A stretch of DNA of 64,000 nucleotides from Caenorhabditis elegans (lineage: Eukaryota > Nematoda > Chromadorea > Rhabditida > Rhabditidae): NCBI RefSeq assembly GCF_000002985.6, contig NC_003284.9, forward strand, positions 17,298,001-17,362,000. The letters are read 5' to 3'. The notes below the pieces were generated by a model. That model had not been told where the DNA came from, made no database searches, and saw only the letters and a list, made by a program, of their open reading frames with translations. A program made the translations under genes and the position numbers. Shown piece by piece: positions 1 to 8,355 of this stretch. The first letter of the stretch is position 1. Each line of letters opens with the position of its first letter.

Positions 1-19
1 ACCTTCACAAAACAGTCGG

Positions 20-240
20 TTTTTCAAATCAGCCGAGTAACTCGGCTGTCGGCTGTCGGCTGATTGGAAAAACGAGTCTTTCAGGAAAGTGTGTGCACTT
101 TTTCAAAAAATTTCTTCTAGAATAAGAAGCTCATGGCTCGGCAGATATGGCAAATACAAGTATTCCCTAATTGATCATTGCTAACACGTTGAAAAACGTT
201 AATCTGTTCCATCAGCCGAGCCATCAGCAGCACAGCCCTA
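20..240. repeat. CGGCTGT-rich dispersed repeat, first copy
   Basis: Several copies of CGGCTGT and its complement lie at 33-63 and 210-236, including short palindromes such as CAGCCGAGTAACTCGGCTG. The phrase CCATCAGCCG followed by CACAGCC recurs in the same orientation at 1728-1741, so both stretches probably belong to one repeat family. No coding potential is visible here. Confidence 0.5.
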
Positions 241-950
241 TTCTAGACTCTAGAAGACAAATGACTTGACAGTTTTATGAAAACTTTAAAATGTTTTAAA
301 TATTGCTTACTGAAAAAATTGAACTTGAACATCAAAAATTGAAGAATTGAAAGCCTGATTACGAAAATAAACTTTACGGGGTGACGACTTTCAAATATGT
401 GTATATGTGTAGATGCATTTTTTCAAAGAATTCATACAGTAATATGAAAATATAAAATGTTAAAAAATGGAATTGAGCATTTTCTTCAGTTCAAAACTTG
501 AAAATAGAAATTATGAAAAAGCTAATATATTTGAAAAATATTAGGTCGACAAAAAAGTATTGACGTGCTTTGCAATTTCACGATTTTTTGAAAATTTTAC
601 ATATGTGATGTATAGTAAGCAGTGAGAATATGAAAACATATAAGTTTCATCTATTATACTTTGGTCCTCTGCGTAGTAATCGAAAATTTTTTGAAATTTT
701 TTTTCTTGATTTTTTGAGTTAGCCGTTGGAGACTTGATGCTAATATACAAATCAATTAATGCTATTTTTGTTTAGTGCAAAAAATGAATTCCAACTCCAT
801 TGAGCCATTCCAAAATTTTTTTATAGTGAACCAAAGGCAAAATGCGAACCACACAAAAAATACGACCTTTTTCAATTTTGATTAATTCTTGAACGTATTC
901 ATGATAAAATAAATACAATTATTACTTTTATTCATTTTATTAAAATACCA
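241..950. other. AT-rich stretch without a recognisable gene
   Basis: This stretch has homopolymeric A/T runs and only short chance open frames. I see no splice-site-bounded exon, RNA gene or repeat unit in it. Confidence 0.5.
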
Positions 951-1269
951 GCCATTTCCTTTAGATTTCGCAACTTTTCAAAATTCAATATTTTCTTAAA
1001 GTCTGGTATTTGGATAACTTTTACACTTTACTAATGACAATTTTTCAAATTAAAAACATCAAATTTATTCGATTTGAAAATTTTTGTTGTATACTTACTG
1101 TATTTCTTCATAGATTGACTTTTTTAAACAAAAATGCTCAATTCAAATATTATTATTGTTTTTGATTTGAAAAATTGTCATCGACAAAGTGTAAAAGTTA
1201 TCCAAATACCAGACTTTGAAAAAAAATTGAACTTTGCGATTGAAAATTGCGAAATCTACAGGAAATGAC
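951..1269. mobile_element. inverted-repeat element (MITE-like)
   Basis: An arm at about 951-1051 is repeated in reverse complement at about 1162-1269, with small indels. The clearest shared block is AAGTCTGGTATTTGGATAAC (998-1017) against its complement at 1198-1217. About 110 bp of AT-rich sequence separates the arms. There is no transposase frame, so it would be a non-autonomous foldback or MITE. I could not settle the target duplication. Confidence 0.65.
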
Positions 1270-1584
1270 TTGAATTTAAAAAAAAAAAGAACTCATCTAG
1301 AAATGAGCCAAAAATATCTGCAAATTCACTAAAACTGACTCTTTAAATTAATAAAAAAGTTATTTTTCGATAATCAGATAGATATCGATTTTTTTGTTTT
1401 ATTTTTCACATTAATTAAAGACATATCTCTATTTTTTTAAATCTTTTTTTCTCATTACAATTAATGTATTTGTGGGAAAAGTTAGCTTTTCAAAGTAACC
1501 AAGAATGGAAACGGAAATAGTTTTGGATATATACTTGCAACATATGTATGCCTTTAAAAATAAAAGAGTTATTGTTTTCTTGGC

Positions 1585-1745
1585 TGACAGCCAAAAAAAT
1601 AATTGAAACTCGGATGTCGGCGTGAGTCGATAGCCAAAAAAGTGATTCGGCTGTCGGCGTGTATGGTGTGAACCGACAGCCGAGAAAAAATAAACACTCG
1701 GCTGTCGCTGACAACCGAATTTTTCCATCAGCCGCACAGCCTTGG
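1585..1745. repeat. CGGCTGT-rich dispersed repeat, second copy
   Basis: CGGCTGTCGGCGTG, GGCTGACAGCC and related phrases recur across this stretch. They match the 20-240 copy in composition and share the trailing CCATCAGCCG...CACAGCC phrase in the same orientation. Confidence 0.5.
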
Positions 1746-2699
1746 TATAAATCGACCGATAAGTTTCTTCATTTCGAGAGCTTCCAAGCCCTGTACTATG
1801 TATCTTTGTTTGATGGGATCCAAGTGCGGTGGACAGCTCACAGGTGGTTTAAAAAGGATCCGTTGCCACGTCTTTTTTCAACGTATCAAAATCCAATTAA
1901 TACAATTCATGGGGTCTCATGACCCTCGAGAGAAAAGCCGTCCTTCTCGAAGCGTTGGTACCAATTGTGTATTGTATTATAGTGAGGGGCATATGTATGA
2001 TAAACATTCTCAGGGAAACATCGTTGGCTAACTGAGCTGAGGCAAGAGGGAAAAGAATGGGGCGTTGTTTAAAATTAAGTACCTTCACTCGTTGGTGTAC
2101 CCTAGCAACAAGGCAATACCGAAGTGCAACTGCGGTGAGCGGTGAAAAAGCAAACCCAGTCACAAAGACTTCCAGTTCAACCTAATGTTTAATGGTTTCT
2201 ATGTTTTTGACAAATACCCATTTTGAGGAACACATTATTTTTTAATCAAGGATTTAGATTAAAACATCATTTTTATGGTTTATTTTAGGAACATTTTATT
2301 AGATTGTTTGGTTTTTCTGAGAATCCTGAGAACTGAGAAATCGAAACTTTTTGTTTTTCGATTTTCAATTTTTCGATTTTCCCATGAAAAAATCGAAAAA
2401 TCGAAAAAAAAAACCGACAAATGAAAAAATGATACTGTTGTTTGTAATTAATAGTTTTGCAAACTTTCTTCTAAATACATGTGAATTTAATTGTTTCTTT
2501 TCTTTGAAATGAAGATCGAGATAATCACGAAAAAAAATTTCAAAAATTTTTCGATTTTTTCAAATCTTAATATTACGCAGATGGCCAAAGTAGCTTAAAT
2601 TTATAAGCTTTCCTATACTCACTGCCTACTATGAGTCACATATATAAAATTTACAAAAAATCGTAAAATGGCAAAATACGTTCATAATTATTTGCCGAC
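1746..2699. other. unassigned stretch, higher GC to 2160
   Basis: 1746-2160 has a more balanced base composition than its surroundings, and overlapping short frames run through it on both strands. None matches a family I recognise and none is bounded by good splice sites. It may be an old transposon or gene remnant. 2160-2699 is ordinary AT-rich DNA with runs such as TTTTTCGATTTT. Confidence 0.35.
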
Positions 2700-2704
2700 C
2701 TAAT

Positions 2705-3286
2705 TGTTGACAGCTCAGATAAGTGCGTTGGGGAAACACCTCTGACGTCAAGTATATTCAGCGACAAGAGAGATACTGGCGGTTTCGGAGTGCCATCGAG
2801 AAAGAAGAGATAAGCGGTGTGAATAAGATAACACAATTGTTTGCCACAAAACCCCTTTATTGCTCATAGAATAACAAGTAATTAGGGTCAGTAGGTCCAG
2901 AGACGACCGCTCACAGTGGAGCGGCCGACATCCAACGAGGCCGACATTGATGGTGGAATGTGTGGAGCCAGATGTTGTGGTGGACCGTTGGTGAACGTGT
3001 TGAACGACTTGAGTGACTTGAGTGACTTGAGTGAGCGGAGCGGCTTACATTTTAGGCCAGGGATAATTATACGAAAGGGGGAGCTGCGCCTTTAAGGGCG
3101 CGGCAAGACCATTTGGATGGGATTCCAATAAGGAAGCGTACTGGAGACGAGTTAACGGGGGAAACGCGGGTGAATGGAATTGTATTAGAGGTTTTGAGGT
3201 ATGGCGATCATGATAGAGTCATGGAGCCATCCTCAAAAGGTCACTAATTTGGGAGATGGGATTGTTTCCCAGCCCATCTCACAACA
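2705..3286 (-). mobile_element. solo LTR of a retrotransposon (582 bp)
   Basis: Read on the minus strand the segment begins TGTTGTGAGATGGG and ends GAGCTGTCAACA, so it has the TGTTG...CAACA ends of a long terminal repeat. It is flanked by a perfect direct 5-bp repeat, CTAAT, at 2700-2704 and 3287-3291, which is the target duplication length of Gypsy/BEL-type elements. An AATAAA signal lies on the minus strand near 2865, as expected for the R region. It is GC-richer than its surroundings and includes three tandem GACTTGAGT units near 3008-3035. No gag/pol frame, primer-binding site or second LTR is nearby, so a solo LTR left by LTR-LTR recombination is the simplest reading. Confidence 0.75.
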
Positions 3287-3373
3287 CTAATACCAAAATT
3301 TTAGCTAAAGAACATTCGGAGAATGAACATCTAATAACAGTTGTGTCAGGAATTAGATCACATTTAGTTTTAA

Positions 3374-3882
3374 TTACTCCTTCTTATTCTTCGGCGCCCA
3401 TTGGTCTTTAGTGCCACAAGTGTACAAGGCATAATTAAGAAGAGTTGGCCAGAAATATCTGAGGAAAACTGCAAAGCGAGCACCAAATGGAGCCATGTCA
3501 AAGTCCGACACTCGATCACGGATTGCATCGGAAATCATGCGTGCAGAGTGTTCCGGTGAATATCCCTGCAATCAGTATAGTTCGAAGAACCTGTTAGAAA
3601 GAGTAAGAGTGAAACTAGTGTCGCAGGCTATTTAAATAGTTAGATGCGCCACTCAGACAGAGCAGTAGCAACGAAATTAATCTCATTTTGTTAAAACGCA
3701 TTCTTACTTTCTTTTGGTTTTCATCCTCTACCCCAACAACTTTCCCATCGGTGTTCAAAGCTCTCGATCCAAAACCGGTGTTGATGTATCCAGCGGAGAC
3801 CACCAAAATGTGCAGGTTCTTGTGCTCGGCGCGAAGACAATCAAAGTATCCTTGAAGTGCATGCTTACTTGCAGAATATGAC
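3374..3882 (-). pseudogene. short-chain dehydrogenase/reductase, C-terminal fragment
   Basis: Two minus-strand exons, 3882-3708 and 3565-3374, join in phase 0 across a GT-AG intron (3707-3566) and end at TAA 3376-3374. They encode about 121 residues. SYSASKHALQGYFDCLRAE carries the catalytic YxxxK of classical SDRs. It is followed by VSAGYINTGFGS, the post-catalytic substrate loop, and a hydrophobic tail typical of the DHRS7-like group. The whole N-terminal Rossmann half (TGxxxGIG, NNAG and the catalytic Ser) is absent. The splice acceptor in front of the first exon (CTGTAG) is poor. Immediately upstream lie TAGGTCGCA repeats instead of further exons. I read this as a 5'-truncated pseudogene; the alternative is distant upstream exons that I cannot see. 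Confidence 0.65.
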
Positions 3883-3941
3883 CTACAGCGCCAACTCATG
3901 TGAATCAAAACCGAGAAAGACATTTAGTTTGGCGCTGCAGA

Positions 3942-4090
3942 TCGCTAGGTCGCAGGTCGCAATTCTACCTAGGTCGCAATGCTACCTAGCGACCTATGTA
4001 GGTCGCACTCTCGGCACCTACTAGCTACTGCGCGCCCCCTCTGCGCAAAAAACGCGCGCACCGGTTGCGTATCGACCACGCCCACAAATT
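3942..4090. repeat. TAGGTCGCA-type repeat with CGCGCAC tail
   Basis: CTAGGTCGC and its complement GCGACCTA recur about five times within 80 bp. A GC-rich tail follows (GCGCGCACCGG, ACCACGCCCACAAATTCTTG). A related fragment, with CCTAGGTCGC and ACAAATTCTTG, lies at 7186-7206 upstream of the second F-box gene. This looks like a dispersed repeat, and it abuts the broken end of the SDR fragment. Confidence 0.5.
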
Positions 4091-4239
4091 CTTGAGAGGT
4101 TGTTGAGATTTATTTGTTCGAACGCATTCCATTTTTCTCTTTTTTTTCAGCTTTTTTTGTTTATTTTCGTTTTTCTAACTTTTGAATTCTTACATTTTCT
4201 CGATTTTATCAATTTCAAAAGTATTTGCTTATAACAACA

Positions 4240-4425
4240 TTTCGCAAAAATTGGCTTATTTTTGGATATTTTTCAATCACTCGATGCCCAAATTGGCCAA
4301 GATTTCACCAGTTTACTGGATAAAACATTTATAACAATTTAGCGACACCAAATCTGTGCCAATTGTCACAATTTCAATTTTTCTTTTTTGGTCCAAAATC
4401 CACGAAAAATGTCAAAAACTGAAAC
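4240..4425. repeat. diverged about 170-bp repeat, copy upstream of F-box gene
   Basis: The order of short phrases AAATTGGC(C/T)AA, ACCAGTTTACTGGATAAAACAT, ATCTGTGCC and TTTTGG...AAATCCACGAAAAAT matches repeated units at 6050-6460, on the other side of the F-box gene. Divergence is considerable, so the copies are old. Confidence 0.5.
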
Positions 4426-4716
4426 AATTTTCCTGGAATATATATTTAAGCCGATCAGTATTTCGAAATTTATTTTCTCGCGGTTTTTCCTGAACTTGTG
4501 AAGCTTACGTTGGTTTTTCGTGTTAGAGTGTTAGAAAAGTTAATTTAAGCTTTAATAATATAAATTGTTCCACAAAAGATCATTGAAAAATTGGACTTTC
4601 TCTTGTTTTATCCAAATAATGAACATTTTGGTTGCCATTGTTTCCTTTAGTACTTTTCTTCATTTTCTTCATTCCGCAAAATAATTTCTTCAATCAAATA
4701 AAACGTAAACTTTTTC

Positions 4717-4718
4717 AG
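4717..4718 (+). promoter_or_regulatory. probable trans-splice acceptor of the F-box gene
   Basis: CTTTTTCAG ends here, 33 nt before the chosen ATG at 4752. There is no upstream coding exon. This is the usual position of a spliced-leader acceptor in Caenorhabditis. Confidence 0.5.
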
Positions 4719-4751
4719 AAAACTACAGAAACGACCCTGATCGCCCAGAAC

Positions 4752-5829
4752 ATGACGGACAAATTGGCGAGTGTGTCAATTGAGAAGTTAGTTTATTTTT
4801 CAAGCAAATAGAAGATTAGGTATGAGCTTTTTTTCATAATACTAATTTTCCAGTTCCAACGATCGGACGCTTATAGAGTTGCCAACCGAAATGCTCACTG
4901 AGATTATCAAGAGAGTCAATCCAATCAATCGGTAAAATCAAAGTTTTAATTTCATTAATAAAAAAAACAACTTTCAGACTTGCTCTTCGTAAAGTCTGTC
5001 GGATTTTGCGAAAGATTGTTGATGAAAATCCAGGAGTCGAGTCTGTCACCTCGGCAGTCGACGATTTATCTCTCACTACGCGGAATTTAACCGGAAACTT
5101 TTGCGTTACGTACGGAATTCAAGGTTCCGGTTGTTTGATTTCTAGTGATTACTGCTGCACGAAATATATCGAAAAGCCCCGCTTGATGATGAAGCTTGAC
5201 GATTTAACCGTAATTTTGAAGAATCCACGGCAACGATTGGATGATCTCAACATTTTTGGTGGTTCAGATTCGGTCGCAGTTGCAACGTGGTTCAGAGATA
5301 CTTTCAATCCAGAAAATATGCTTCATACCAAAAAGGTTTTTTTGGGAAACTTGGAATTCAATGATGTTATCACTATCATTTCAACTTTGAAACCCGGATT
5401 CCTTCAAAAAATTGACTATGCCAGTTTGTTGCAACATGAACGTTCGCATGAAGTTTTCGAGCTTGAACAATGGAAACAGGCGAAAGAGGTTATCAGTCCA
5501 ATGTCATCATTTCGTAGCTTCCCCATTGAGAACATGTTCCATCTGTCTCGTTTTTGGCTTGGCTTTCCAGGATTATCAATTTCTGATGCAATTAAAATCA
5601 GAGATGTGAGTTCGAAATAATGAACTGTGTAATTTATTGTGACTATTTGCAGATTCTCTTGAAATCCGCTCACTTCAAAAATGGAATAATTGATTTGAAA
5701 GATGAGATGACACCAGAAGTTGCGCGAGTTTTTAATCCAAACTTCTCTGCTCACAATATCAATGGAATTAAGAACAAAATCGATCGCTTTCTTGTCATAA
5801 TTTATGAAAGACGTTTGGCAATCAATTAA
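4752..5829 (+). CDS. F-box protein with FTH (DUF38-type) domain
   Basis: Four exons, 4752-4786, 4854-4931, 4978-5605 and 5653-5829, join in phase through GT-AG introns and give 305 residues. Residues about 18-55 (LIELPTEMLTEIIKRV...LALRKVCRILRKIV) form an F-box, which binds SKP1-related adaptors. The rest is an FTH-type domain; the ending RDILLKSAHFKNGIIDLKD after the last intron is characteristic of worm FBXA proteins. The expected role is substrate recruitment to an SCF (SKP1-cullin-F-box) ubiquitin ligase, where the FTH domain would choose the target; the target is unknown. The start is the first ATG behind a trans-splice-like acceptor. The length is normal and all residues are in frame, so the gene appears intact. 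A polyadenylation signal lies at 6004-6009. The family expands rapidly in Caenorhabditis, and many members have no known function. Confidence 0.88.
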
Positions 5830-6003
5830 TTGTTGTCCCCCCAGAAATTCGAGGAAATGATATTTTCACCATGACTCTTTTCATCTTCAATGCGTCCTGT
5901 TGTTTTCTTCTGTTCTTTACCGGTTTCTTGTTACGTTTACTCTTGTTTTCTTTTTTTTTGTTCTAATGTCTTCTGAAATGCAAACTTATTTGCTTTGATT
6001 CTC

Positions 6004-6009
6004 AATAAA
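6004..6009 (+). terminator. AATAAA polyadenylation signal
   Basis: Canonical AATAAA 175 nt after the stop codon of the F-box/FTH gene. Confidence 0.5.
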
Positions 6010-6049
6010 TGAATGAGATAAAACGTATCCAATACACACGTTATTTTCT

Positions 6050-6460
6050 TTCCAGACAGAATGAATTTCGTGAAAAATGGCTAAAATTTCACCAGTTTCC
6101 TGGATAAAACATGTAAAACAATTTATCGACTTCACATCTGTGCCTATCGTCTCAATTTCAAATTTGACTTTCAAATTTTTGGACGAAATCCACGAAAAAT
6201 CTCAAAAATTGGCACATTGATTGATATTTTTCAATCAATCTCAAATTGGCTAAAATTTTACCAGTTTACTAGATAAAGCATGTAAAGTATTTTATCGACA
6301 TTGAATCTTTGCTAGTTATCACAATTTTACAATTCTCAATTTTTAATTTTTGGACTGAAATCCACAAAAAATCGCAAAAATTGGCAGATTTTAAGATTTT
6401 TTCAATTACTTGAAGCTCAACTCCGCCAAAATTTTACCAGTTTCCTATATCAAATACATA
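6050..6460. repeat. tandem, diverged about 170-bp repeat, two and a half units
   Basis: Successive units each carry ACCAGTTT(C/A)CT, a TATCGAC phrase, ATCTxTGCxxxT, TTTTTGGAC and AAATCCACxAAAAAT. They start near 6080, 6240 and 6420. They resemble the single copy at 4240-4425, so the same family flanks the F-box/FTH gene on both sides. No frame in it looks coding. Confidence 0.55.
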
Positions 6461-7429
6461 TATACGACACACAGCGAACCGTTTTCCTGAAAATCAAGAG
6501 AAATTTGTAGTAAATGTTACCCGAAATTATGATTTTCAATTCGAAAACAAGCCGAAAATGAGTTTATCGTTTTTTATTAGGAATTATATTTGTTCATTTA
6601 CTTTTTTGATATGAAAAATAGTTTTGTTGAAGTGAATTAGTCCGCAACGAACAAAAATTTGAGAAACCATCTCGTGTTTTTATTACACTATTGTTTATCA
6701 TATCAAACGTTCTCCATTCATTGTAAAAACTAAGTTTTTAATTTTAAAACATGAGAGATCATTAAAAATTAGAATACAGAATTATTTTGAACAAAATGGC
6801 ATCGGATGTGCATTGAAATGAAAGAAACACGCAGTATTAATTTAATAAACGTTCACTTTTAACAGGTTATGATGTTAAATCCTGGTTTCAAAGATTATGA
6901 AGTGTATGATTTTCGATTTTATTCAGAAACATACTCTAACGTTAGACTTCATAAGCTCAACTTCAGTAATCCGTTCAATGTCTGGAAAATGGACGAAAAA
7001 AGCGTTATCTATATATTCCGAACTGGAAACTTTTATTTTATAATGAAAAACTCCACTTAAATGATTTTTTGCGTCGAAAATCATTTCATTCTCTCTGAAA
7101 AGACACTGAAAAACCGACATAATTGTCTTCAAAACTTAAAAAATGCAAGCGCGCCCCAGCGCACACTTTTGAGTTTTATTGGCTACAAATTCTTGCCCTA
7201 GGTCGCTGTGCTACATCAAATATGTGCTAACGCTGCACAGGTCAGCTGCCTATTATCGATTCAGAATAGTCCATTCTCCTTTGTGCGTCAGAGTCCTCTT
7301 CATAGTAGCCGATAATATTACGTCAGTTGCTCTTTTTTTTCTGTCTCCCATTAGCCCTCACTTGTCCACTCCACAATTGCCTTAACCAACCTTCTCTGTC
7401 ATTTGGTCTGTACTGCTCATCCTGCTGCA
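6461..7429. other. spacer between the two F-box genes
   Basis: Mostly AT-rich. A 62-codon plus-strand frame at 6869-7060 follows an AACAG acceptor but matches nothing I know (see findings). A short GC-richer fragment at 7145-7206 resembles the TAGGTCGCA repeat at 3942-4090. Confidence 0.4.
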
Positions 7430-8333
7430 ATGAATATTCTACAACTACCTGCAAAAGCTCTCCGGTGTACACTTCAACACTGCCAGCTTCTGGACATGTA
7501 AGTTTTTAAACATTTTTCATCATTTAACTTGAACAATTTTAGATTGAATTTCTCGTTTGTCTCAAAAAAGACGAAAAATCTTGCAAAGTCTTTGCATCGA
7601 TTTGTCTTTTTGGTTATAGTGGACATTGATGATTCTGTGGAAATTAAAATTAAACCCACCCAACGCCATGGTCAACTCAAATTCACATTTTTTCTCTAAC
7701 ATGCATCGGAGTCTTCCCGTCGAAGATCCCCTGTTTTTTGAGATTCAACTTTTCAATAGTGGAGTGACTCTTGAAAAAACATTTGAAAATTCAGAACATT
7801 TGAAAATCGAAGGTTCAACAACTGGTAGAGTGATTTGTATGAGCATTCCGAGCATGGGAATACGAAAGTATGTTGATCACCTACTGGATGTTTTAAATCG
7901 GGCAAAACTCGACGAATTCACTATAACCAGAGACAACTATTGCACTCAATCGATTTGCGACGAGTTCAAGGATCTCGACATTTGTTGCTTTATGAATCCC
8001 GGAAAAATGTCAGACTCGTTGTTTCATCAGAAGATTATGAGACAGATTGCAAGTAAAAGCGACAGGATTGATCTCAGTACTCCAGTATTTGAATCCAAAA
8101 CTCACACAACTCAAGAGTTCTTGGTTCAAAACTTCGATGTCTTACGAGTGATGTATTTTTATGAGTACAATCTTAATGATATTCTCTCCACAAACAGCAT
8201 TGTAGTTTTTGGGGAAGTTGTTATTGGCATAAATCAGTTCAACTTGTTTGTCAGACATTGGATCAACGGATCCAATCCAAAGCTCGAGTACTTTGAAATT
8301 AATGTCCCGAGCAGAATGATACATGAAATATGA
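7430..8333 (+). pseudogene. F-box / FBA_2-domain gene (FBXB type), frameshifted
   Basis: Exon 1 (7430-7497) and exon 2 (from 7543) join in phase and encode an F-box of FBXB type: LQLPAKALRCTLQ, FSFVSKKTKNLAKSL, then DIDDSVEIKIK. This frame hits TAA at 7697-7699. The rest of the protein continues in the next frame, to TGA at 8331-8333, and carries the FBA_2 signature: FDVLRVMYFYEYNLNDIL and, later, LFVRHWINGSNPKLEYFEI. The switch falls at a run of six T (7688-7693); a one-base difference there accounts for it. The C-terminal 50-60 residues that normally follow LEYxxI are also missing, and AATAAA comes at 8350-8355. It would have been an SCF substrate receptor. A pseudogene is most likely; a sequencing error in the T run, or a strain-specific null, is the alternative. 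Confidence 0.75.
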
Positions 8334-8349
8334 TTTCTCCGTTTTATTT

Positions 8350-8355
8350 AATAAA
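8350..8355 (+). terminator. AATAAA polyadenylation signal
   Basis: Canonical signal 17 nt after the TGA of the FBA_2 frame, so the shortened 3' end still has transcript-end signals. Confidence 0.45.
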
